Made by a program: the position numbers and the translations under genes
Part shown: positions 21,856-32,465 of the stretch, piece after piece
Position numbering within the stretch: the stretch's first letter is position 1
Layout: the number at the start of each line of letters is the position of its first letter
Source of the DNA: Hymenopellis radicata
Lineage: Eukaryota > Basidiomycota > Agaricomycetes > Agaricales > Physalacriaceae
DNA: 64,000 bases
Assembly (NCBI GenBank): GCA_015501595.1
Contig: JADNRX010000282.1
Location: forward strand, 1 to 64,000
Direction of reading: 5' to 3'
Notes under the pieces: model-generated
What the model saw: the letters and a program-made list of their open reading frames with translations, nothing else
Databases searched by the model: none
Told to the model about the DNA's origin: nothing

Positions 21856-24520
21856 AAACTCGGATGGAGTGTCTCCTCCCCCGCGATGAGTGCCCGTTGG
21901 GACTTGTCCTCGACGGCGGGGTGGTGCCGCGTCTTCCTCTTCCTCCCTAGCGCGCTCTTCGGGTGTTGGGCATCTTGTTCTTCTTCTTACGGGCGAGTGC
22001 TGATCTTCATAGGCGGGTCAAAGAGGTTCAGATTGCATCTGTCAATGGGTTGTTAGTGGGGATTCGAATGAGGGGAGGTGTCCACGTACCAGGGAGTTAC
22101 GGTAATGCGAGACGAGTAAGTACAGACTAATAGATGTAAGGCGTAGTGTATATATGTAACTAAATTTCTCGGTAATACGTGCAAGGGTTTCCTTAGCTTA
22201 ACATTTTGACAGCCGCGGCCCGATTCCTCGAGACGTTGTCTCCCTGGAACAAAACGGGACAGTTAGAACAAAGGTAGGGTAAGAAATCAGAAGAACTAAG
22301 CCCTAGATGAAGCAAATGAGTATCGCAAAATAAGACCCAGTCAGAGAACACTTACATGACCTCAGCAGATATCACGATAACTTGACGGTGTTCGTGTCGA
22401 GCAATGGTCCTCGCGCTTGTCGAAGCCAACAGTCCGTCACGGTACATCAGGTCGTATCCTGAGCCGGCATGTAGCCAAGCTCTCAGTCACCGGCGTGAAG
22501 CCAAGTCGACTTTCATGCAGGTGGTCAAGCAACGGTGTGATGCTCGAACGGGATCCTAAGAGAAACGTAGTGAGAAAAATCGGATAAGTTAAACAGCGAC
22601 TCGGACGTACGAGTCTAGCGAAGCGATACACATGTCCATCGAGGTACTGGATAACAGAAGCCTGTTAGTTCAAGAGTGAACGAGAAATTAACACGATGAG
22701 CTTACAGCGCGAAAAACAAGCAATGTTGAAGTCGAGTCCCGTCCAACGTTGTCGGCCTCCAGAAGTCGAGGTGGCGCGGTGTTGGATTAACGTCCACGTC
22801 CACGACACAAGTCCGCATGAGTTGAGGCTCGAGAGAGAAGCGGGTAAACGAGGCCCAGACGGCCTGACGACAACAAGTAAGAAGGCAGCACCTGGGGACG
22901 AGAAATGAAAACACACCTTAGTCCCACGGAAACGTTATGCCCTCTATGTCTCACCATCATCTTTCTACACATCAAGTCCTTCCTTCAAGCCACCGTGATA
23001 GATAGTAGATGAGACGCTTTCCCGATGTCGATGGAAAGCGCCATAGACGGCCAAAATTCGGGTGCTAACAGAGTCATTTAGGAATATGTCAACAACGAAG
23101 CAGTGGAGATACTGCTTACCTTCGTGTCGGAGTCGGGGGACGGACTGGCGGTAATTGTGAGAGAGAGAGACGGCACGCGGTCGGGTCTTGAAGCTAATAA
23201 GACGCGTCTGTCTGCTACGAGTGTCACTCAAAAGCAGACGTGAAAAGCGCAGGGTTAATATTGAACGTTCAACAACGGCATAAACCTGGAGGAAAGTAAG
23301 TACACAACGAAAAGGGAGACTACGGCGACGTACCAGGCAATCCCGTTCTCTACGCCGCTTTCCAGAGTCTATCGGACGTAGCAATCCATCTTGAAGCGAA
23401 GGTGAAAGTCGACGACGAAGGTGGTGATGGCGGGAGAGTCAGCGCAACGTCGGGTCCTCCAGTAAAAGATGCATCTGCGACGACCGTCAGACACGGTAGA
23501 CAAATGGAGGAGTGGGTTTACCTTGACCGTTAGAGAATGGCTGGGGCAAAGTAAGTAAAGAAGAAATATAACGAGCAACGTCCACGTACCATGCAATCCC
23601 GCCTTCGAGGCTCGTCAAAGAGAGTGTGCTTAACCCGCTCAGGACAATGTTAGACCCGCCGTCATCGAAGTGAAAGTCGCTATCCAGCGCAACGAGAAAT
23701 CTGCAAAGGGCATTAACAACCGCGACGACAAGAGCAGAGAAGAAAACACTGACCATGGCGTCGAACAATGGCGACACGGGCGTCAAAGGCGGGTATCTTG
23801 AAGGGAGGAAAGAATCAACAAGGTGGTATGATGGTGGCAGGAAGGAACCCACGCTGTGCCGATCAACGAACTTAAGCGGTCACGCTTATGGGCGCGTCGG
23901 GAACGCGATGGTGATGGCGGCGCCAACGATGATGAGAGCGAGCCCAAACATCGAAGATGAGACTCCTGGCATTGTGTAGAGAGGAGCGGAAGATGAGAGA
24001 GAGAACAAGAGATGAGGAAGGAAAGGAAGGTGAGGATGATGGATTCCGTGAATTCTCCTCGCCTTTTATTGCGTTTCCCAGTTCTAGAACTCCACAGGAG
24101 ACGTAAACATCTTCGGATAATCTTGGGCCGCGATGTTCGGATGCCCGTCGGGGCCAGAACTTTCGGAACTTGTAGCGAATTATTGTGCCGCCACGCGAAC
24201 GGGTTTCTAGTGTTGTACGCAAATTAACATCCCTGTACTCGTAACAAGGGGCGAAATATCTTGATTCTTGGAATGCATTTTGAACTATGAAACTTGTCAG
24301 ACCCAAGTTGAACCGAGGGAACAAATGTGATGGGTACTTGCCTCCTCAAGTCGCAAATGCACTGTGGCAAGTCTGTCTTCGCATTTGCAGAGACCGCCCA
24401 TCTTCCAGAACAGTGAAGCAGTTTCAAGGGACAACCCTGAGCATCTGATGGAAATCATACGGAGAAAATTGAACACGGGAAGATTGAAAACTTACAGATC
24501 TGTTTATTGGGCCGGAGATG

Positions 24521-24539
24521 CGCAACGCTTCGCGTTGCG
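24521..24539. repeat. hairpin, 8-bp stem with TTC loop
   Basis: CGCAACGC TTC GCGTTGCG. The same hairpin is retained in the other arm at 50879-50897. Confidence 0.8.
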
Positions 24540-24933
24540 TTATCCTCTGTTCTAGACACGGAGAAAGTCGCCGCTAATTCTATAAACCAATATCACATGG
24601 GTCAGCATAAAACCAAGGCGCTTGAACGACGGAAAAGGGACGAACCTTTCTGGTGCGATCTTGATTCCAGATTTATTGTCGTGTTCCTTGCTTTCACGGG
24701 CAATATAACGCTCTAATAACATCTCAATATATTCTATACAATGGAAGAAGCCGCCACGCTGATGAAATCTGAGCGGGAAACGTGTTGTGGCCAAAACGCC
24801 AGAGGGATGGAGGAGGAAGACTATCGCTTGCGTCATTTCCCCAGACCCACAAGAGTCAAGATAAGATTATCGAGTGCCTAGACGCGTCATAGGGTCCGGG
24901 AAATCCTCGTGCTATCGATACTCAGGGTCCTAC

Positions 24934-24950
24934 ACGCCTTGCTGAGGCGT
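24934..24950. repeat. hairpin, 6-bp stem plus wobble
   Basis: ACGCCT(T) GCT (G)AGGCGT. In the other arm (50479-50495) the innermost pair is C:G instead of T:G, so the stem is preserved. Confidence 0.7.
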
Positions 24951-26363
24951 TGACGCGAAAAGTAGCAGTATAAACGCGTCCAGCTGCCCAAGGACCATCG
25001 GAAATTGCATTACGTAAGCATCAGAGCAATATCCAAGTAAATTCAGATCGTCGGGAGTCACCAGAGAGCGAGGGACAAGGGGACGCGTTGGTGTAAGTGA
25101 CTGAAGCACCGGACTCGATATGGTTCGAGTTCAAGTGCTGCCGATCACTTGAGGTGATCTGATCTACCTGGACACCTTCCAACTCAGCATTTCCCCGTCA
25201 ATTCCGAGGCCGTACGATGCCTGGACCGCGCACCCAGTTGGACATACCCGCTGAACGTGCGGAGAGAATATCCCGTGTTCAACGCGCGATATCATCCTAG
25301 CGACTACACGGACATGAACTTCAGGGTTCTGACAACTGATCGCGGAGGTTCCTGGGCTCTCCTGGATGGAAGTTTTTGAGAAGTTCGGTTTGAACGTTTC
25401 GGGACTATTCACTCGTTCGTAAATGTGGACATGTGGTATATCGGTTAGTCTGCGAATATCTCCGAGTTTGGCTGTTCATCATGTTTTAGTAGGATGTTGT
25501 ACGGGTCTCTGGGAGGTATTTTGGACGACTCTACTCTCTTCAACGACATCCTATTTTGAGATACAGATTTTGTAAGTACATCTCGGTAACACTTTTGAAG
25601 GGGTAGCAAGTACTTTTGTTCACTTTTCTTAACTTTCGAACGATGTAGATATCAATAAACTTAGATTCATTCAAGTATAATCTACCACACAATGCCTACG
25701 AAATCATAGTTTTTACGTAGTTCTAGCGTTACTACCGCACTATATCAATACCGAGCCCGCCCAACACTGTCTCGAAATCACAGAAGTTAGTCCCACATCA
25801 ACGAGCCTCAGGGAAGCGAGACGGAGACGTAGTCGCCGTGATTGCCATCTGAAAACGAGTCAACGCTGGAAAATGATCAAACAAAGTTGGAGACACGTAC
25901 CATGTGTATTCCAAATTAAACGAACGATCCTGAGCTTCGCGCGCACGAGCAATCACAGCGACGGCGTCCGTAGCCTCGATTTTCGGCCCTGGCATGGCGT
26001 CGCATAGTTATGCTATCGTCCCAACTCGACGTTGAAGTGTGGCGCAGTTTTTTGCCGAGGTCGCTGTGCTCGTGGTTGTCCGTGGGCGCGATGAAGGCAG
26101 AGTACGGGCGCCGCTCGCTGCCATCGTTATCCTGCCTCAAACATACCCCGTTAGCACCAAGCACTCGGGGATACCAAGCCCACTCACCAATAAATTCTCC
26201 GGGTTCCTAATTCGTCGGGGAGACCGAGACTCCTTAGAGATCCAGATCGGCATCCATCAGAAGGTACAGTTGTCTCAAAATGAGCTAAGGGCTGAGCTAG
26301 GTCCGCCGCCTTCTGCCGCTTCGTGCCAAATGTGGTGTGATCAAGTTTGAAGTCAATGTTCTA

Positions 26364-26422
26364 GCAGCAGTGAGCAGCCCGCAACGCGGGCGCAGCGGCG
26401 TTCAGCCGCTGGTCACTGCTGC
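26364..26422. repeat. three-way-junction palindrome
   Basis: A 10-bp outer stem (GCAGCAGTGA with TCACTGCTGC) encloses two inner hairpins: GCCCGC aac GCGGGC (26377-26391) and CAGCGGC gttca GCCGCTG (26393-26411). The equivalent at 49001-49059 keeps every stem, with changes only in loop and junction. Confidence 0.8.
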
Positions 26423-27285
26423 CGCTATACTGAGCCAGAGATGAGCCGTAAGTCTAAAAACTCAAGCAGAGAAACACATTTACCGAAATAAGTTCCCCGC
26501 CCGACATCCCCCTTGAAGCCACTTATTCCAGATTGACGAGTCGCAGGGCAATTGAAGCGAACGGCACAGCTGCCGCTTTTACACACTACAAATCAGTTAC
26601 GCCGGAAATGATCAAACAAATTTGGAGACACGAACCTTCGGGATTTCCAAATTGAACGTGATCCTCGTGAAGCACGAACGGCGTCGTATTACGCTCCAGT
26701 AATGAACGAGTATATGCCCGGGTCGTCTCCAAGTACGGGGTTGACGTCGAAATTGAAATGTGGCGCAGATTTTGTTCCAAGTCGTCGATCTATTCAAGCA
26801 GAGAAGCCCAGACTTGCAAAGGAGGCGCAATCTAAGCCGCCGTTGAATACCGCGCTCCGTCCTACTCCAAAGGGAACAGCCGTAAACGCAGTATTTCAGG
26901 GAGAGAACGTACCAAATGGACCTGGTACAAGTTCGCCGTTAAAGGTTCCGAAAACGACGGGTACACGAAAGCTGGTCAGATCCAGATCGGGATCAAGACC
27001 ACCATTTATCCGTGAGGATACCACTCTGCCTCAGGCCCGGGTCGACGGATGAATTAGCGTCAGTTACCAAATAATGAAGAAAACGGACCGTATGGAGCTC
27101 GAAATGAGGGGTCAATCTGAAGCAAATGAACGTGAAATTAAGTCGAATTTGAAGCTAGAAAACTAACCGTTTCTCCAGACCCAAAAGCCTGCCCGGCGAG
27201 GGCAACAACGCTACTAGTATCAGACGATTCGACGTCAATAAGCCCTAAGCTTCTGACCAACTGGCGCGAGTCGCAGTGGCGTTCA

Positions 27286-27308
27286 CGGAGGCGGCGAAGC
27301 CGCCTCCG
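27286..27308. repeat. hairpin, perfect 10-bp stem with GAA loop
   Basis: CGGAGGCGGC GAA GCCGCCTCCG. The other arm has a 7-bp version (AGGCGGC TTC GCCGCCT) at 48054-48070. Confidence 0.8.
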
Positions 27309-29587
27309 CATCCCAAACGAATTGATGGTCCAAAGGGCGTAAAGAAGCGTGACAAGGAGATCTGAAAAGGGTCAGTAAATGTCGTTGAACTTAATGATCA
27401 AAAGTGAGCACTTTTCCCCAGAAAAAAGCCGGTCCGGCGAGGACAGTCGACGCCGCTCGCGTTTCAAGATCGCGTTCCGAATCGTAGAGGTTGTTGAGGA
27501 GTCGAAAAGCAACATCCGCGTGTCCCCGTCACGGCGCGGGTCCAAATCCTGTGCATCATGAGGGCCATTTTGAGCGAAGATTCTCTTTGAAAGCGTGTCA
27601 GAAATTAAGTGTGATAACGGCTCAAATAACGTACCTCTTGCCCTACAACGAATACATTCGCGCTGGTCAAACTTTGCATCTCGAGAATTCCTCCGCGGCG
27701 CGCTTGAATCAGTCCAGAATTCGAAACTTGAGGTAAGAGAGCGGTTGAGGAGAAAGAGACGCGCAGTATCTGAAAATAATCAGCTTTCCAAGTCGTTCGT
27801 GAGTTATGAGTTATGAGTTATGAGGAAGGTAATACACCCGACGGCCGAGTTCTTACGGCAACCGGGCCCCGCGTACCGCCACGCCGGCTCTGGCAGCCAC
27901 TGGGGAAAGACGAACCTTACACCTGCCGCATTTGGATGGCGATCGAAGTGGGTCTCTTGCTTCCTTCCGCCATGTCCGTCTTGCTTCCTCGCCCTATTTC
28001 GACCCTTGCCCGCTTCGAATTCGCTAGGAACTCCCGGTGATCATCCTGGAATCTGGACAAATACCTTTGCCCCGGACGTCCTCTCACCCTTCTCCGCTGT
28101 CGGCTGACCCGTATTCCTTCTGCAAAATCTGGACCCGGATCTGGACGAATTGAGCTGGTGTCCTCCCAGACTCGCGCGACGACGGCCTTCCATTGAGCCC
28201 CCGGGTTGAACTCATATGGAACTCGACAACGCACCTAGCTGCAGTCTTGGACTCGTCCCCACTGCTCTCGTGCGTCTCCTGCCTCCTACGAATTCTGATT
28301 TTGGATCTGGATGAATTGAGCGGCTCGTAGTCTTTGCAAGTGCGACAAACTCACCGAGCCTGCTTGAAACGACGTCGAATTCTTCATGCAAAACGGCTTC
28401 TCCTTGGTGTTCGAACTATGAAGAATGTATGAATCTGGAGCTGGTGAACCGTGATGGTGAACTTACCGCTCTTTCGTCGAGTGGTACTTGGGCTAGAAGG
28501 CGTCGTGAGTTAGTGTCTGACCAAAGACAAGTCACTGTAAGTTCACCGTTGTCCTCCCACGCTGTAGACATTGCTGAACATGTAGTAGACCCGAATATGC
28601 GCCGAGACGACAGAAATGCAGCAGACGAGTGGGTTTCTGAGTCTGATGGGCTTGTCGTCACCGTGGTGAATAGTGGGGCGACGGCACGAGATGGAAGTCG
28701 GTGGCAGGACGGAACAGACTTGCGAAAACGCAGTGTATCCACTTGCGCAAACAACGGCAGATTTCACGTTCCTGGATTCTAGACCGCCTTCTGTGAGACC
28801 CTGTCCGAAGTGTCGCAACTCAATTTCTGTCCACCAGCAGTTGCAAGGCTTGAAATCCCTCAACGGACTGAATTCAGCTCTATTTTTCGAATCGAATGAT
28901 ACCCATAAGCTCTAAGAACCAACCTTGTCTATCTGTGAGCAAAGGTAAAAGTACCTATGGTCCCAGAATAGTCAAGGTACGCAAGATCAGCCCTGGTCGA
29001 ACTTCGAAATATTGCGGTTCACGGAGGTTGGGTTTCTTTCAGTGTATAGTGGGGATTAAGAGAGCGCACTACCACGACTCTGATATCGTTGAAGAGGTGC
29101 GAAACGAGGCTCTCAGACGATACCACGGACAAGTCAATTTGACGAAAAGAAGTGTGGCGCAGTTCGGGGTGCCAAGTCCGTTCACGTCAGCAAGGCCGAT
29201 GCGGTATCGGACGCCGTGCAGGGATGTTTGTTCGTACAAACAGTGCAGAGGTATATAAGGTGTCTCGACAGAGCCAGAGACCCATCTCCCTCTCTCTCCT
29301 ACTTCTTCATCTGCTGGCAGTGTTAAAGGTAGGTCGGTAAGTAGTCTCACGATGTCGCCATGCTGGTAAGTCCTAGATTAGGGTTAGTGCTGACCACGCT
29401 TTATAAACGGCTTGCTCCCCGGAACCCTTGGACTAACCTTCCACCACCGGGTCGGCCGCGGGGTCCTTGGGGATAGAAAGGGGAGCTTGTCAGACGTTTC
29501 CACATGGTGGTACGCCGTCTTCGTACGTTCGCACAAAGTCCTCCTCTCGAGGCCATCGGTCTAATCAACCGGTGAGAGCCAAGAGGA

Positions 29588-29615
29588 TCCCCGAGCCAGA
29601 GGGTTGGCTCGGGGA
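29588..29615 (+). repeat. terminator-like hairpin, 11-bp stem then T run
   Basis: TCCCCGAGCCA gagggt TGGCTCGGGGA is followed immediately by TTTTTT. The hairpin is exactly conserved at 45609-45636 in the other arm. It looks like a bacterial intrinsic terminator, but in this fungal setting that function is not implied. Confidence 0.75.
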
Positions 29616-29959
29616 TTTTTTCGGTTCTTTGGGGCCCGCCAGGCCGGACCCATCACGCCCGTACGATGTATGAATTTGTGGACTTGCGTTCGTGAAAAAT
29701 GTCCATTTTCACACACCCACCCTACAAGCTTTTTCAACTTTTTATTTACGAGGTTTATCCTTCCAACTTTTGCTCGTAGCGTATCCCAGCAATGTACTTC
29801 TCTATTAGAATGCAATCTTTGAAGCCGTACACCCTACTGAAGCGAAGATACTTAGTCTCGAGTGAATAGCACGGCCCACTGCAAGTCAGCACAGCCACAC
29901 TGGCGTTGAGTCCCAATCAGGCAGTGCTCTTATCTCCCATCCATCGCGCGCGCACAGAG

Positions 29960-30205
29960 GACACCGACCCCAGAGGAGCACTCGCGAAGACGTCTCCCAC
30001 GAAGACGCCTCCCACGAAGACACCTCCCGCGAAGATATCACCACGACGCGCCACCACCAGAAGACGCACCCCAGAGGAGACGTACCCGGGAAGGATCACT
30101 CCAGCGAAGACGACTCCACGAAGATGTCGCGCCAGCAGAGAGGAGACGCGCCCCAGGAAGAGCACGAGGAGATGCACCCGGGAAGATGCAGTCGAGAGCA
30201 GCGCT
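29960..30205. repeat. degenerate 15-bp minisatellite
   Basis: Repeats around cgaagacgcctccca with variants. The same array in reverse occupies about 44900-45290 at the inner end of the other arm. It ends against the reductase promoter. Confidence 0.65.
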
Positions 30206-30348
30206 GATTCCGTGAAGCATACCTTCATCTGCCAGGATCAGCTGAGGTCAGAGGGAGTCGAGAAGTTCTGAGAAGAGTCGAACCAGCGCAGACTTGCAAC
30301 CCCGCCCAAAGCGCCTTCCAGGGATACTCGCCCGCCACGACTCTCACG

Positions 30349-31492
30349 ATGGTCTTTGGCTTTGGCAAAAAGTGGAATCCAGAGGGACTGGTGCGCTCCA
30401 TATCCTTTACCTAGAGACTTTGCTAACCCAGTCACAGCATGTCTACATCACAGGAGGCAGCCAAGGCCTTGGCCTGTCCTTTGCGACTATAATGGTAAAA
30501 AAGGGCGCACACGTATCCAGTCGGAATCAAGACCGCCTGACTAAAGCCGTCGAGTTGCTCAAGGTACATCGTGTTCTAATTGCGCACGCGCTGCTGACCG
30601 CCCCCCAGACGCACCAGAAATCTGCAGACCAAAAGATTCACGCGTATTCATATTCCCTCTTTACGGCAAAAGAATCGACAGACGCGCTTAACGCGGCGTG
30701 TGTTCCATTCGACGGCAAGGCTCCCGATGCAATTATTGCATGCGCCGGGGGCGCACATCCCAAGTTTTTCGTCGAGATGACCGAGGAAGACCTTGACCAC
30801 GGCATGAAAGAGTCGTATTGGGTTCAAGCCTGGACTGCGTGGGCCGCCGCAAAGATGATGGTCCGCCAGAAGCGCTACCACGACAAATCCAAGATCGTCC
30901 TCGTCTCGTCCATGATAGGATTAATGACGTACGTAGGATGGTCGAATTACTCCCCAGGCAAGTTTGCTCTACGAGGTAGGTACTAATCATGTACCACCTG
31001 CACATTGATAACATTATCTAGCTCTCGGGGACGCTCTGCAATCTGAACTCATGCTGTACACGCCCAATATCTCCGTACACACCTACTTCCCACCCACCAT
31101 GTTCACGGCCTCTTACGAGGAGGAAAACAGGAGCAAGCCCGCCATCACGAAGGAGATCGAAGGCGCCGACGATGGTCAGACCGCGGACCAAGCAGCACAG
31201 GCCATGTGGCGCGGATTGGAGAGGGGCGACGCCCACATTACCGGCGACTTGTTGACTGATATCCTTAGGGCGGGTACGCGTGGTGCCGCACCTAAAAATA
31301 ACTGGATCGTGGACGCGTTTTTGGATTGGTTGTCGTTTGTGAGTTTGGCGTTCGTTCGTAAGTTTGAGGCTGAACAATCCTTAGATGCTTGTGCCCGTGT
31401 GGCGAGCGTCTGTCGATCGGAAGGTGAAGGCGCATGCGAAGGAGCACGAGAATTACCTCCAGGATAAAGGGTTCTTCGAGATGCCTATTTGA
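30349..31492 (+). CDS. TSC10: 3-ketodihydrosphingosine reductase (copy 2)
   Basis: It has the same five-exon structure as copy 1 and nearly the same sequence, with all introns bounded by GT..AG and no stop. The main difference is an in-frame 6-bp deletion in the NADPH-binding segment: copy 1 has VSIVARNQDRL, this copy has VSSRNQDRL. The usual Ala-Arg-Asn after the second beta strand is therefore altered, which may weaken cofactor binding. The end reads FFEMPI, one residue longer than copy 1 and shared with the decayed copy 3, so this is probably the ancestral end. Its promoter is truncated: the inverted-duplication arm ends about 120 bp upstream of the ATG. Confidence 0.85.
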
Positions 31493-32460
31493 TTTCCTGA
31501 GTAAGCGTCTGTTAACTGGCCTGCAAACTGCGCTTTACTCACATGGAACTTAGTGTAAAGTATCTATGGGTACTAATGAACACTTTGTTACGGTCTTCGT
31601 CTCAACTTTGAACACTATGCGTATCTGCCTCGAATACCACAAGCTCAGCTGTCCCTATCCGAAGAGCGGTGCAGTACTGAATATTGCTGTCGATCACCAC
31701 GCCACCATCACCCGAGGGTCATTGACCGGCGCTGTTGGTCGTGAAGATGCCACGCCAGAAGACGTCCCGGTTGCAGTAGACGCCAGGTGTGCTGGTTATG
31801 TGGGTAATATGACCTGTATGACCTGCACTGCGAAACTCGGCATGGCGTATTCAACATACATTCGAAAGGTGCCAGTTGTAAACTCGTCTCGTTCGCTTCA
31901 TCACCTAACATTCGATTAGACGTGCCGTATGTCGCCGATACCATCACTGGCGCCTCGACAGGAAACTTTGCCCATGGCCAAACATTTGGCCTCCCCTTCA
32001 CGGTGCTGGCCTGAGAGACGACCGTTTTCCACCTGTCTGGCAAGTCGCCACATCCTGCTGTACATGTCAGGCCGCGGCATTACAACCGCGTTACACCAAG
32101 CCTATCACCAACCTATCACTATCATCAAAACTGTGATGATCTCCCAGGTAACGGGGGTCAAGAGCACCCCAGGTCTAAAGTCGGTATGTCGCTCCTCGGA
32201 CACAGTCACCATGGATGGAACGTCGGCGCGGCTCGTAAAAGGTAAGGTAGCTTCACCTCTTTCGCGCAGTGAATAACTGAGTTGAAGAGAACTAGGACGC
32301 ACCGGAATCTACAAGAACATAGCCTCATAGTGGGAGAATCCCTGGGGCAATCAAGCCATGTAGATGCATATCAGCGTGCTAGATGGTGCCGTTATAACAA
32401 GGTTCACACAGGCGCTTTGACGCTTTCATTCTTATTCCTTCTTCACCTCGCCCTTCACGA
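31493..32460 (+). repeat. spacer with block repeated near three reductase copies
   Basis: No gene is supported. The segment 31834-32120 recurs, diverged, at 21216-21480 and 36330-36500, each time downstream of a reductase copy or fragment. It therefore belongs to the unit that was duplicated. A short reading YVADTITGASTGNFAHGQTF suggests it was once coding. Confidence 0.5.
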
Positions 32461-32465
32461 GAATC

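Larger units (their letters stand above)
21860..30205. repeat. left arm of the large inverted duplication
   Basis: Read in reverse, this arm matches 44896-54070 over nearly its whole length. Anchors: 22100-22230 with 53780-53920; 23487-24060 with 51430-51830; 24552-24836 with 50593-50880; 25164-25412 with 50017-50270; 26364-26422 with 49001-49059; 28000-28150 with 47320-47500; 29560-29640 with 45590-45660. The minus strand shows many short GT..AG introns and broken frames. One start-like stretch (MPGVSSSMFGLALIIVGAA, about 23970) would encode a hydrophobic leader. The family is not recognised. I count it as decayed multi-exon sequence, not as genes. Confidence 0.8.

Noticed and set aside
24552..24836. 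94-codon frame conserved in both arms (50593-50880 in the other)
   Set aside because: Differences between the two copies change the amino acid at most differing sites, so there is no sign of selection on a protein. It also overlaps intron-like sequence.
31566..31919. 117-codon frame downstream of reductase copy 2
   Set aside because: The homologous blocks at 21216 and 36330 do not preserve the frame. It is decayed sequence of the duplicated unit.
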